DNA of 64,000 bases from Neolentinus lepideus HHB14362 ss-1 (GCA_001632425.1 KV425553.1:931930-995929), one strand, 5' to 3'; shown: positions 10,201 through 21,708, counted from the first letter of the stretch. Translations and numbers: made by a program. The notes: generated by a model from the letters alone, not told the origin.

Positions 10201-13098
10201 GTACACCATCGCCCTTGGGTGCAGCAAAGTCGGTGTTTGGGCAGTCATCTTTTGGTAGCTCGACCACGCTTGCGGAAGCACCAAAACTCGCGGCACCTGC
10301 GATCCCGTCTGCAGCGTCCACCGGCGCGTTCAGTGCGTTTAGCGGCAACTCTGTTGGATTCGGAGCTTTTGCTGGTGCTACCAAACCGTTCAGTGCTCTT
10401 CTCCGTGAAGGCAAAGAGGACTCTCCGGTGCCCAAGTCAGTTTCTGTGTTTGCTACGCCTCAGAAGAGTATACCGAAAGCCTCCAATCCCAGCCCTGATA
10501 TATCACCTACGGAAACGAGTCAAGGGTCTTCTTCGGGTCTTCGTACGCCGCGTGCCTCTGGAGATGACGGGGATTCTGATGACGGGAGGGGGGAGTCCAG
10601 TTCATCTGAGCGGTTCTCCGAAGAGGCGCTCGGAAATCAGGAGCCACTCAAGTTGTCTGATTTGACGAAAGAGCCATCATTCGGTTCCTTGTCTCTTAGT
10701 AGTACCTCGCGAGATTCATCTTTTGTGGACGTCGCGCATGCTTCTGAAGATGATGATAATGGGGCGCCGAAGTCACCTGCTTCTGAACATACTGATAATG
10801 CAGAGGACGACACAGTCTCATTCCTATCAGAAGAATTCGGGGAGGGAGAGGGTGAAGAAGTACCAAGTGAGGGATCTGCGGAGGATGAGGGTGAGGGTGC
10901 GCAAGAGGAAGAGGAAGAAGAAGAGGAGGAGGAGGGCAACGATCCTATACCGAGGACAAGCACGCCTGTTCTGCCTTCGACACCGAAACCAGCATCAAGG
11001 TCACCATCTACTACTCCGAAGGCAGAAGCGCCCATGCTCAAGCCTTCGCCTGCAGCCAGCAGCCCTGCCATACTGCCAGAAGACAAAATACCATCATTGT
11101 TCAAGGGCACGACTCCGACGACGTCGCTGGCCAGGGACGTTCCCTCGCAACCAGCATTAGCTGCACCTGCACCTGTTACCCCATCTACTCCTTCGACCGC
11201 ATTCTCGCTGGGTATCGGCAAGCCGTCGACTCGGCCAGCTCGTAGTTCACCACTGGCCCGCCCTCCGACCACGCCGGACCAGGCGGACAATGCACCGAAA
11301 ATTCCAATGCCGTTGTTTGGGACGAAGCCGTCTCCTTCACAGTCTCCTACTCCTCAGACACCTCAGCCTGCATCTGAGGCTCAGGGATCCCGCCCGAAGA
11401 CGCCACCCCTATTAAGCATACTTGGGACTCCAGCCCCAGCTTCTACGGTTCCCGAGAGTTTCGCATCCGCCAACCCGTCGCAAGTTTCGCTGGCGCCAGG
11501 GTTGCTCAATCTCCCCCCTGGTCCTTTGTTTCCTCCCCCTTCACCATCCGCGAAGCCTGTTACTCCAGCTGCAGGAGGTCTCTTAGGCACCGGCAAGCCG
11601 ACGTCCTTGTTTCCAGGTCCTGCAACGCCGGCTAAACCAGTGGCTAAGGCACCTACGATTGAAGAAGGAATGCAGGGTGAAGTTGCGCGCCTGTTCTACG
11701 TACTTGCTAAGGAACTAGAAGAGGTAAATTTCCAATATTTATATGATAGTTCAAGAATTCTGACTTTCTTGGCAGTTGCGCAAGTACTCTGAAACGGCAA
11801 AACTAGAGACCGCCTCGCTGAAGGCACCCAGCAGCACCAAGCCCGGTGCGGTGGTCATTGGTGATATTGGACGGCTGAGTGAGAAGCTCCAGGCTACTGA
11901 AGCTGAGGTTGCAGAGCTAAAGACGAGGAAAAAGACGTACACTCAGGCCATCCGGGAGTTAGAGGGCGGTCTGATGAAAGGTCAGGAACATGACTTATCA
12001 GTTTGTTGCCCTCTCATTCACGTTCAACAGCAACCACGAAGCGGGAGGAGATTGTCCGTTTCAGTAAGGCAAGTAAAGATCCAGAGTTTGCGAAGGCTCT
12101 GAGGATCAGGTCTCTTGGTCCGGAATATACCGAGACACAGAGACAGCTGCGGAGGAACATCACGGTAAGCAGATACCACAGATCGGTCGATGACTTGTTT
12201 CTCATCATATAATAATAGGTTGTTCGCGACAGAGTGGAAACGCTCGAGGAACACATCAAGTCTGCGAAAAAGCGAGTGAGGGAATACAAGACGGGCCAGC
12301 CAGCCCTCAGGTATGCCGCTATTCGTTACAGCTAACGTAAAGTGTACTTACAGTTACGCCAGACCTTCATCTCTCGAGACCATTCACAAGGCGTATGACA
12401 ATATCGATGTTGCACTGGATCAGCAAACTAAGGACATCGACGGCATCGCTAAACGATTAGCGCAGCTGGATAAAAAGAGACAAGCCAGACTGCTGCCAAG
12501 TGACGTCTCTCGTCAGAGAGAGGTCACTCCTGACGTAGCCGTCACAACTGCTGCCACTCTAAATGCAGAGCGGTCCGCGCAGAAACTCAAGCGTGCCCTA
12601 TTAGCTGCACGAAAAGAGCCTCTGCTCAATAAGCAAGCGCTAGATGTGATGGCTCCCACTGTGCAGAGTCTCACTGGGCCGATCAAGAAAGAAGAGCCCA
12701 GGCCTGGTACCAGCTTCCTGGCCATCGATCCTGCTCCCGTGATACCTGCACCTCCAAAAGTTGACCCCGGTTTCTTCGATTTTGGGCCCTTGCCCCCAAT
12801 CAAGTCAGAGCCGATTAACCTTCCCGAGTTCACGCTCCCGCCGCTTGAAGTTAGCAGTGATGGATCGCCAGCGCATGGAGGTCGACAGAGGTCTAATAAG
12901 TATCATATGAAGTCTGTCCAGTTGAAGAAGTCGCCGAGTCCTGCCAAGGTGCCAAGTACGTCACCGCCAGTTGCATTTGACTGGGGTCCGCTGCCAGGCG
13001 TGAAACCAAAGAGCTCGTTATCGGCTGATGTCAGACCCGAGAAGAAGAGTCCTTCGATGGAGGGTTCCTGGGTGCTGGACGGCTTTCAAAACAAATGA
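7250..13098 (+). CDS. NUP159: FG nucleoporin of the Nup159/Nup214 type (1831 aa)
   Basis: Eight exons join in frame to 1832 codons: 7250-7333, 7387-7543, 7593-8030, 8083-11723, 11776-11980, 12031-12164, 12219-12310 and 12354-13098. Residues 1-470 have the character of an N-terminal beta-propeller, with repeats such as SWSPKGKQIAVGLENGDIL and a propeller-like blade ending PPIVYAYCNDGTIQAW. Residues about 490-1000 carry many FG repeats, mostly xFG and FGQ (for example AFGQSS, GFGAFS). An acidic run of about 12 glutamates lies near residue 1160, followed by a Pro/Ser/Thr-rich spacer. The last 390 residues are coiled-coil-rich (LRKYSETAKLE, ETLEEHIKSAKKRVREY). Yeast Nup159 and animal Nup214 share this order; they sit on the cytoplasmic face of the pore and bind the mRNA-export helicase Dbp5/DDX19 through the propeller. 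The identity rests on architecture, so moderate divergence is possible. Confidence 0.9.
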
Positions 13099-13816
13099 AC
13101 ACTATAGGTAGCACTGATCTTTATTTATTACATCTTGTATCGTTTGTTGCATATGGATCCAGCAATTCTTATTGTTGTTTCAACCCTGTCCCTATCCTCT
13201 GACTCAAGCCACTCTCCGCCACATACATCTGCTCGCATGCCACAATTCACAAGTTATAGCAACCACGTGTCCAAACCAATCGGGGTGCCTTCAAGACTTG
13301 CTTCGGTGAACCCAACTATTCAAAATGCAACATTGGATATCTATATTGGCAACCGTCACCGAGTAGAGAATGTCGGACAACATGGCAGACGCTATGCACC
13401 AGCATGAGCCTTGACTAGACTCTCCTGAGTCACAATTTGCACTGACAAAGTGTTGTCTGCACTTCCAGGCGGTTTGACGTCTTGGCGCGAAGATGATAGT
13501 AGTGGGGTGAGGCTTCCTTCTTTCGGATAAGCCATGGGCATCCTTACAATCATAATTAGATGCATTTCTTCTGCTCAGTCTCGCCAGCCCCGTAAGATGA
13601 TACACATTGCTTGCTAAGAGCATGTTCGGGCGCTCGTACGAATGTAAGCTGGTAGAAAGGCTCCTCGAGGATGCATTTGTACGTCAATATAGTTTTGAGG
13701 AAGGTAGATGTTGCTCGCTCGGCTGACAACTTGCCACAACTGTGGCGCATCCGCAGCACAGCCACCGTGTGGGTTATCGCGATCCCGGCGACGGCACTTC
13801 GTAAACTACCTCCACC
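13099..13816. other. Intergenic spacer downstream of the nucleoporin gene
   Basis: Holds the 3' flank of the nucleoporin gene and the upstream region of the next plus-strand gene. Overlapping short ORFs on both strands have no family resemblance. No repeat was seen. Confidence 0.5.
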
Positions 13817-14542
13817 ATGAACGTCGCACCAGGCCCATCCCCTACTTCAAATCGCAATCCATTCTGGCATCCAGGGGATGCATTTACAGTAGGCCCTCAC
13901 AATTCTACAGGGCACGCACAATATGCACCACCTCCTGGTCCACCGCCTCTAGACTCGTTTGACGAGCCCGTTCCGGCGGAGGCCCCACCACCCTACTCAA
14001 AGAACGCCCCTATAGTCTTTCCCGAAAGCCCCAGTGTATTTACTACCATTAATCTCCCTCCGACTGCTCCAACATACCTACCTCTTGATCCTCCACCGTC
14101 ATGTTTCTCCACCCCAACACCCATCCGTATCCGTTCGCGCTCCTTCGTGCCTTTCCGCATCCCCTCGACCTCGAGCCGGATAAGAGACGGATTTAAGCCC
14201 TTTTACCCTCCTGAGCTGCTCGCTAAACACGGTATTACAGAAGGGGACTGGGGGCGCTTCCTCGCTGACGTCCGTGCGACAGCTCAACTTGCCGAGAGGG
14301 GTACCAGTGCCGTTGCGCCATATAGATTCATCACGGGTCCTCTTCTGCTCAGAGCAGGGGGTGTGGGGCGGCAGTATAATGCTGCATTCGCAAAGACGCC
14401 TGTTGAGGAGGTGAAAGGTCTTTTGGATGTGTGGAATGGGAGTGCCTTCGAGAGGAGGAAACTGAGGGTCACTTTGATGATCAGGGCTGATGAGGCGAAT
14501 AGATCGCGAGAAGGCTACGATTTGTTCGTCGAGGCACTATGA
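13817..14542 (+). CDS. Single-exon unknown protein with proline-rich N-terminus (241 aa)
   Basis: The ATG at 13817 follows a CC dinucleotide in good context and the frame runs uninterrupted to a TGA. Residues 1-110 are proline-rich and look disordered (PPPGPPPLDSF). Residues about 120-240 look folded: an initial aromatic patch (FKPFYPPELLAKHGITEGDW), several predicted helices, and a C-terminus with arginines and tyrosine (RSREGYDLFVEAL). I do not recognise a named domain. A disordered proline-rich start followed by a compact conserved-looking domain is common among agaricomycete proteins of unknown function. It is convergent with the DUF202 gene. Confidence 0.65.
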   Translation: MNVAPGPSPTSNRNPFWHPGDAFTVGPHNSTGHAQYAPPPGPPPLDSFDEPVPAEAPPPYSKNAPIVFPESPSVFTTINLPPTAPTYLPLDPPPSCFSTPTPIRIRSRSFVPFRIPSTSSRIRDGFKPFYPPELLAKHGITEGDWGRFLADVRATAQLAERGTSAVAPYRFITGPLLLRAGGVGRQYNAAFAKTPVEEVKGLLDVWNGSAFERRKLRVTLMIRADEANRSREGYDLFVEAL

Positions 14543-14730
14543 AACCAGACGAGCATAGTCTCCTTCAGAGAATCTCGATTTCTTGATGTATATACCATGG
14601 CTCGCTGAGCTGCCTTTGGATCACTGTAGCCAGTAGTTTCATGTGTGACTATGATGACGTTTTGGCGAATTCTGCAATGCACGACTGCATAGGTTCTTCG
14701 AGGATGTGTCGAACGTTTGAGTTTGACAGA

Positions 14731-15485
14731 TCATCTCCGAGCGGCGACCAGGATGCCAAAGATGGTACAAACGAGTATGCCCAAGGCGAGACCGACGGTG
14801 AAGACACTAGCTCGAGCAACAGGAAATTGTCCCAGTGTCAGAGCGCTTTGGACGATAAAGTAACGAGAGACACCTGGCAAGCAAATATTAACGTAGTGAA
14901 CTACCAACCATCGAAAGGACACATACCAAGGATGAGCGTAAGTATACCTAGAACAATTCCTACTGCGCCTACGGGCCGTGCAATGTCCCGAACGAGTGAA
15001 CTATGCTCTGCTAAGGAGAGGAACTGCACAAGAGCTTTCCGTTGTATGCCACAATTAGCGTGGGGTTACAGCTCCAGCAATTAATAGGACTCACCGACAC
15101 CCATTGACGCTAACGCCAAACTCGTCCTTACATACGCCAGCACCGTCCTCTCATTCGCCAAATGATCTCTCGCGACGCTCCCGGAATTGACCAGTACAAG
15201 GCTGGGATTGTACTTCGACTCCTTCAGCTTCCGCCACCATGCTGACGACTCAGATGACGGGAGATTCGTTTGGCGCGACAGGCGTCGCGCCCACGATGAG
15301 TCCTGGCTGCAGCTGCTGTTGACTGAGTTCGAGTCGGTGTCTGCGAAGGGGTCATCATATGGAGTGGTAGATTCGAATTCGGAATTGCGAGTAGGCGCCG
15401 GTGTGGAAGCTCCCGTGGACTCTGAGACGCGCCGTGTAGCGGAAGGCGTGGATCCTTGCGACATGGAGACTTCGTTGGTCGACAT
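14731..15485 (-). CDS. DUF202-family membrane protein (213 aa)
   Basis: Three exons join in frame: 15485-15095, 15034-14927 and 14873-14731. Residues 1-95 are Ser/Thr-rich, soluble and probably cytosolic. The DUF202 domain starts near residue 108 with the signature LANERTVLAYVRTSLALA. Two more hydrophobic segments follow (GAVGIVLGILTLIL and VGLALGILVCTIFGILV), giving three TM segments. Small fungal DUF202 proteins are related to the membrane part of vacuolar VTC proteins, but their own function is not established. A decayed second copy lies at 18944-19572 on the same strand, so this is the working member of the pair. Confidence 0.85.
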
Positions 15486-16245
15486 AGACGAGGAGGACGA
15501 GACGGCCTACTGTCGAGCAGGGACCGACGAACTCTTCTATTTAGCCAACCCTTCACCATTTAAATTTTCATTGGAGACGACTGAAGCTCGCCATTCCATA
15601 CTCTAATAACACGATCCAGATCGCTGTCAACACCCCAACTCAGGCTGTACGTGTAATGTCAAGAGATTTGTGTAACTGCATATAGCGGACTGATCACCTA
15701 TTGTCCTTTTACTTTTATATGGCCCAGATCCTTCCTAGGTAGTGCCATATGCGGACGTAACATCTCTTCAAGATTCAGATTTTACTAGGCTGCTCTATTT
15801 AGGTTCTGCTAGCGATGGTATGGATGGCCGCGCTATATAGACTTGCTAGCGACGTCTCCTCGGTGAATCCGAGTAGACGAGCAACGGGCGCTATATGCCC
15901 CAGGCCATCATAGTCTGGCTCTTCACCCGTCTCACCTGTGTCTCACGACCAAGTCGAAATGCAAAAATGCCGCCACACCTGAGCCTCGTAAGTCGCAAGT
16001 ATCAGCTAAAATTGAGGTGGGCTAATATACAAGAACTTTCTTTCCGTCCCCAGTAATGTCTTCCACACTGATTCTATCTGATGGCGGCCAAGGTGACTGT
16101 TGGTGCAACTTCCACGTCTGCTTTGAACACAATTGTATGTATATTTTCAGCAGGGCTACCTCCTCGGCAGCAGGCCTCTCACACGTTCCAGGAAGACTTC
16201 GCCGTGCTGGTGCTCGTGACTTCTTCGTGTTTACTCTTCACTTGA
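15486..16245. other. Spacer ending at a duplication breakpoint
   Basis: Contains the upstream region of the DUF202 gene on its left. Similarity to the full-length regulator at 34-36 kb stops near 16228, so the right edge marks the break where the shortened copy lost its C-terminal half. No gene was recognised inside. Confidence 0.5.
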
Positions 16246-17307
16246 TCAGAGCGGCTGGTGCATGGAATATCCCCTTGTGTCTCGCTGCGGCGTCCCCATA
16301 CTAGTAGTCGCGAGGTCCTCGTAGATGCCCAAGGACGAGAGGTCGCGCTCGACACCTGTTTACCGGTCAGTATAACTCTGTCATACAGCTGGCATGTAGG
16401 AGGTACTTAGCGCGTGTACATGGTCCGTTGCCTGAACGTTGTGCACCGTCTCGTACTGATAAGCGTAGTCACCCGCTGCAACTAGGCCTCCTGAGTGTGC
16501 TAGCGGATCGAAAGGCTGCGGTTCCAAGTGATGGCTCTGGCTTAAACCAGACGGTGTGGACGAAGTGCTCGCCACAGTCCTAGGTATTCCACGAATCATG
16601 CCTTGCCGAGCCAGCTGGGCTTTGATCTCTTCCTTGTACCTTTTCACCGCTTCCCTGTCCTTAATGCCGGGTTCAGGACGCTGCTGCAGTCATTTTAAAA
16701 CGCACATACTTTGAGCCACTCTGGTCGTCTCGGTCCCCAGCCCAAGCAATTAATTCTAAGACGGCGGCAAGTCGCACAAGAGTCTCCGTCGCGTTGCTCG
16801 TCGCATTTCTAGCGGAGACGAGTGAGCGAGCGACGCGTAGCACCGTCATGGGGACCTCGGCATACCTTTCTTCTGACCCGACATGTCCTTTTTAAATAAC
16901 CCGTTGGTCAGCAAGACGCGTAATTTTCCAGTTACTATGACTTACCAGCATCCTCCGCCAAGGGATTGGGAACGCACTACATCCGGGCTACCTGATTTTG
17001 TTCCAGAGGGAAACATAGAACTGTTCTTCGCGGGGAACCGTGTTCCCGATCGAAAGCCAGATTTGAAAGGTCTCATGGGTTCCGGTCCTGGCACTCCAAA
17101 ATTTGGTGCGTCCGCCGCAAGGGGTCCGCCTGACTGAGCTAGATCCTTGTGGTTCAGAATGGCGTCACCAGCGACTGAGACAGGTGGAACATCTGTTTGG
17201 CAACTATCAGCGACTCGGAAGTAGTCACCTTCCACAGCATTCGCATCACTTTTTCCGGCTGAGCTTGTCGTACCGTCCCCTGTTATGGCAATAGCCGCAA
17301 CTAGCAT
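16246..17307 (-). CDS. Shortened Zn2Cys6 regulator paralogue lacking Fungal_trans_2 (281 aa)
   Basis: Five exons join in frame: 17307-16946, 16887-16866, 16808-16710, 16659-16407 and 16355-16246. The binuclear zinc cluster is complete and is spread over three exons. Its first two cysteines (CWTCRVRRK) straddle the first intron, with a 22-nt microexon, and CDEQRDGDSCATCRRLRINC follows. After the cluster come a helical linker (DREAVKRYKEEIKAQLARQ) and a disordered stretch. The protein then ends at a TGA where the full-length copy at 33974-36401 continues into its regulatory domain. Exon 2, 3 and 4 lengths match that copy exactly. A deletion of about 65 bp and a smaller one lie near the 3' end. 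It could be an expressed DNA-binding-only protein or a young pseudogene; the open frame keeps both options alive. Confidence 0.6.
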
Positions 17308-17477
17308 TGGCGGATGCACTAATTAGACACATAACCGTGTTGAAGGTAGTAATGACATACCAGTATCATCTATCAAAATTTGTGGGCGCTTATTTCTGAG
17401 GTCGTTTAGAATCTTGTCTGGAAGGAAGTTTTCCTATGGTCCCAAATCAATAGCCATCGGTGCAAAGCTGTGAATCT

Positions 17478-18781
17478 ACACGCACTCCCATGCACCCGTA
17501 AAGGTCTCTATGGTGAGCAATAGCTACTGAAGCCTTATCGCATGTCTAGTGAGACTGCCACTGTCAGAAGCAGTTAGGCTGAGCTATGATGGAAAGTACT
17601 GACTTCCAGAATATAGTCGAGAATGGGCGAAAGCAGGTTGATGTCCTGGATATCTTATATCTCATACCGTATACTGACAGAGAGGATGATCTCCCTTACC
17701 GCGAGGACTGCCGGTTCCCTGTCTATACTTGGTTGGGGCCTCATCCGCATCATCTTGGGCTATAACCTTCGTCCCATCCCGGCCCTCCGAATCATCTCTT
17801 CCGGGATCATAATCCCCCGCACTGCCGCGTATGACGCGTGGGGCTAGTGGCTTACGAGCTTTCATACGGAATCCACGAATGAAAACAGACTGATTGGCAG
17901 GTAGACTGTCTCCGTTACCAGAGCTGCCCTCCGGCTGCCTCAACACTCGATCAGGACCACGGTTGTGCATTACGGATGCGGACGTTTCCCATCTACTGCT
18001 CCACTGTGCTGACCCTCCGCCCATCTCGGGAACTGCAATACTCGCTGAGGCTGAAATATCAGAGGAATAGTTGCGGAAAACTGCTGTAGCCCACTGGGTC
18101 GTCCGATCGCAGCCAGTCACTAGAAAAAGATCAGACAGCTCGATGCCGAACCCGTGGCACTGGTTGGCGAAGTCGAGCCAGGACTGATAGTTATCTTTCA
18201 TACATTTCTGAAGAAGTCCGTGATATTCTGTGTCGAAGCTAGTTGCTGGATGTGCGAGAACGAGAGCTGCGCCCTCTTTGCTGGCGCACGAGAATGAGAG
18301 GTGGATTCCGGGAGAGAATGACATGCTGCATACCACGGGTCAAAGTTCTGTCCTCACTGTGTAGTTGCCTGATGACTCACATATCCATCGAAGCGCTCAG
18401 ATCCGTCGATCTGCATGACACAGAGGTCGAATGCAAGGGTCCGGTAGGAATCTGTGGTCCCATTTGAGACACAGCTTTCAAAATTTCATCACCCAATGCT
18501 TCACTGTCCAATCCAGCCACCCTTAGGGACTCGAACCCCTCGGGGACACCAAGTTGTTGGAGTCTACTATCTCTCGGAAGGAAAATATTGAAGAGACGCT
18601 TGAAAACCCCTTGCCTGATGTAGCCCACGTCTCCGAGCTCCACTTGCGTATACACAGGTTCTCCGTTGTCCGCTCGTAACGGAGGAGCGGGATGCCACAA
18701 GGCTCGCCCAGATTGTAGGGGAGCCATCTGAACAGCATAGATGTCCCAGAAGCCGCGTTGCCCAGACGCAGGGCTTTGCAT
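17478..18781 (-). CDS. Agaricomycete protein family of unknown function (LVTGCD-type)
   Basis: Exon 1 runs from the ATG at 18781 to 18381, and exon 2 begins at 18325 in frame. The 3' end is uncertain: exon 2 is open to about 17665, and one or two small terminal exons probably reach 17600-17478 (a likely segment reads INLLSPILDYIL). Characteristic parts are ALWHPAPPL near residue 28, VELGDVGYIRQGVFKRLFNI near residue 48, GVPEGFESL, and LFLVTGCDRTTQWATAVF in exon 2, then a late QSVFIRGFRM motif. This arrangement is one I know from many multi-copy hypothetical proteins of mushrooms and polypores. No catalytic motif or assigned function is known to me. It is flanked by the shortened regulator and the dead DUF202 copy. 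Confidence 0.7.
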
Positions 18782-18943
18782 GAAGAATACTTATCTTGGC
18801 AGTGAAGAGGCCGGACATTCAGAGACTTCCTTTGTCTATATAATAGCAGTGAGGTATAGCATTGAACCCATACCTGGCAGAGCAAGCAGAACGTGGCGAG
18901 GCCCGTGATCAGACGTCAAGAGTATAAATAACTCGCAACACGC

Positions 18944-19572
18944 CTATGTCCGGACAGCCACTAGGATGCCGAAAATAATGCTGACAAGCAACGCCAGCGT
19001 CAAGGCCGCCAAATCCATGATAAATAGACTGGCTCGAACAATGGGGAATGAACCTTGCGTCAACGCTTCCTGGACCATGAAATCACATGCAACGCCTTTG
19101 GACAGGGTCAACATCGATGTCGCTGAACGTAGAGAAATGACTTGGAAGACTCTTGGTGCACCTACGATCAGAGTGAGGAGACCAAGTAGGACCTCTACTG
19201 CTCCCAATGGACAAGAAACCCCGCGTACCAAAGTAATATTATGCTCGGTCAAAGTACAGAACTGGACAAGAGCTATACAGGTATCAACGGATGAGGTATA
19301 GGCAAATGAGAAATACAAACCTTACCGACACCCTTAGATAATAAAGCCAAGCTTGTCCAAACGTATGTCAGCACCTCATTAGCCAGATATTATAATGATC
19401 TCGCGCCACGCTGCCTGAGTTGACAAGGACTGGACGAGGTTCGGATTGTATTTTAAACCCTTTAGCTTGGATAATCGAAAGGGAGGGGTGTGGCTCGGTG
19501 CATTGTCTTCGGCAGAGTTATTGTCCGCAAATGGATCTTGAAGTTTAGGATTCGACGTGCTCGGGCTGAGAG
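18944..19572 (-). pseudogene. Decayed second copy of the DUF202 membrane protein
   Basis: Read on the minus strand, pieces match the intact gene at 14731-15485 in order: DPFADNNS, then KLKGLKYNPNLV, then VNSGSVARDH, then LANEVLTYVWTSLALLSKGV, then LVQFCTLTEH and a C-terminus ending FGILVAVRT. The pieces lie in different frames. By alignment to the intact copy, an insertion of about 5 nt follows NPNLV and another of about 8 nt precedes LANE, which also brings an in-frame TAA. The 6-nt loss in the LANE region is in frame. The 3' part (18944-19318) is still open. The MITE at 19635 sits just beyond its 5' end. It is most likely a dead duplicate. Confidence 0.75.
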
Positions 19573-19626
19573 TTGGGAAAAGTGCCTACTTGCCAGCTCA
19601 TGCGAAGGTTGACTGCTTATCCTGCG

Positions 19627-20168
19627 CCACGACCCAAGGGGCCGACACCGGGAGTTGCCGGCACACTGGGTGGGGGGAGGGGGGGTACCTTCGAGGTCCT
19701 TATCAGGACTTTCTGCAGACCCCCTTATTTGAACTGCTAGTGACCACAGATGGATGGTTCCAAGCCCGCACAATCTCAGAACAGTGTAAGATAGCTATAG
19801 TGGACTATCAGCATTTCTTTCACTGGCAGGAAGATCGAGAAAAACGTGCCACCGTGCTATTTGACCTTGTTTGGCATCGTCGCTTAACTCCCCATCAATG
19901 ACATTAATGAAGGCTGGCTAGAAAACTTAGTCTTCATTCATGTCATAACATTATCTGATGTATGTTGCTTTAATAGAGACCCATGATACTTATTTACTCC
20001 AATTTGAGATATGATAAAATGACAGAATAAGACGGATTTGGTAATTTATTTGCCCAATTTGGGTCATGTGAAGATTACGTAGGGGAGAGGGGGTCCCTCC
20101 CAGGGCCTTAGTCGGACTTTCTGACGTCGTGTATAGAACTTTCTTTCTGTCGGCCCCTTGCCACGACC
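19627..20168. mobile_element. MITE-like DNA transposon with 13-bp TIRs and 8-bp TSD
   Basis: The element runs from 19635 to 20160 (526 bp). Its ends are perfect 13-bp inverted repeats, CAAGGGGCCGACA at 19635-19647 and the reverse complement at 20148-20160. It is flanked by a perfect 8-bp direct repeat, CCACGACC, at 19627-19634 and 20161-20168, which is a target-site duplication. There is no transposase inside, so it is non-autonomous. A direct subterminal repeat (GGACTTTCTG-type) occurs near both ends, around 19708 and 20114. Eight-bp duplications and ends starting CA are features of hAT-type elements, though KDZ-type elements also make 8-bp duplications, so the superfamily is an inference. 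Confidence 0.85.
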
Positions 20169-21631
20169 TACCACAAGCGTCCTAAGGCCTTGTGTACGAT
20201 ATCGACGGGATGAGGATGTAGAAAAGTCAGGACTTGCTCTTCTAGCCACCTGAGGCCGAGTCAAGCTTCCTGTACAAATTGACCTTCGCTGTATACATAG
20301 TATACGGTATATCCGGGTGGTATCTAATTGGATTTTGAGCTAAGTTAGCTTTTCGAGATAGAGCTAGGGGTACTAACCTAGACTAATAGGGGTGTTCCCC
20401 AAAGCCCGTTTGAACATGTGCGTAGCGCCCTATCATGACCAACCGCGCAGACTACAGTCGACAACACATGACCACTATACGACAAAGCCAATGATAACGG
20501 AGTTTTCGTATGGCGTTGCAAGTACTGTCTGTTTATGTTTGTTTGGTTTGCGTGACAGAAATTGGTGGCGGCTTCGCGTTTGTCCTGCTATTGATTGTTG
20601 AATCAATCATGTGAACATCAACGTTTACTGCATGTTTGTTACGGTACTTACTTAGCTCGCTTGACATGTCTATGGATCAATAGGAAGTTGGCTGTATTTG
20701 TTTGCTTCTGTCGACCGCATCGGCAATACATCAAGGATCAGAAACGTACCCCAAAAGATTAACGAGCGTTTGCGAGCTGCATCGCGACTCCTTGACGGCT
20801 TTGATGATCATGGGTTCCCCATTTTCGTCGCCGACTCGCAAGCTTCGCTTTTGCGTCCGCATTTTGATGGCCGACCACTGCATGACATAAGGGATCTCGT
20901 CGCGCTGGACTAGTCGTACAACATAACGTGCAAGGTCCCACTCGAAGTGTGTATGGAGGCAACTTGTCACGCAGTCTCTAGTGTCCGTCAGTCGCTTAGA
21001 CCTCCGGATAGACATTCATGAAAGCCACTCTCGCCGCAGGTCAGATTGGTCTTCTCCTGGATCCGTCCTGCATATCCGATGCTTTTACGTCGGCTATGGC
21101 TTCTGTGTCGTTTCGGTAACTGATGGCCGACCATGCCTTGTGGCGAATTCCCTTACTCAAACAAAGTATCCCGCCGCAAGTGGAGCAATGGCGGTACCAA
21201 TGTGATGACAGTCGTGATCACACAACTGCCCTCGCATGGGCGTAGCGATAGGTACGGGCGTACTGTATTATAATTATTCACAGCAATATTTTCCTTGACG
21301 CTGGCAGGAAGGTTCTTGCACCTATAGTCGGTGTCCCGATCTGTGCGTGCCGAAAGGTCGGCCTAACGCTTGAACCTTCTGCTGAAAATTATATTCTCAC
21401 TTTGGTCATATTCGTCAACGATATGATGCGCTCTCAAGTATGCCACGGCATGAATCTACCTGGCCAACTCTATTCATCGCTAAAGCCTCAACTCCACTTC
21501 CAACAGACCGCAGTGCTGCGCGAGAGGTGTTTCGCAATGAAGCACGCACTCAAATCGAATAGTCAGTCTCTTGCTCTTACGCAGAGATGAGTGCGCGTCA
21601 TAACTATTGTCCCCCTGTTTTCGCTCTGGCG
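20169..21631. other. Gene-poor stretch, possible decayed coding sequence
   Basis: No convincing gene was found. A minus-strand open stretch at 20731-21015 and plus-strand fragments to 21205 have no family resemblance I can name and are broken by stops. It may be degraded coding sequence, or simply spacer beside the MITE. Confidence 0.4.
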
Positions 21632-21639
21632 TATAAAAG
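21632..21639 (+). promoter_or_regulatory. TATA box of the thaumatin-like gene
   Basis: TATAAAAG lies 70 bp before the ATG at 21709. It is a textbook core-promoter element and typical of inducible secreted-protein genes. Confidence 0.7.
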
Positions 21640-21708
21640 GCTCTGTAACACCCCCAGGATGGCACAACAAGTCCACTACTCAGCTTGGTAAAACCACAAC
21701 TCAGCATA

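Noticed and set aside
10905..10940. GAA/GAG run as a separate microsatellite
   Set aside because: It lies in frame and encodes the acidic tract of the nucleoporin.
16883..17137. Plus-strand ORF repeated at 36127-36315 (MSFLNNPLVSKTR)
   Set aside because: Its recurrence in both places reflects the duplicated regulator on the minus strand. It overlaps splice sites and the zinc cluster of that gene.
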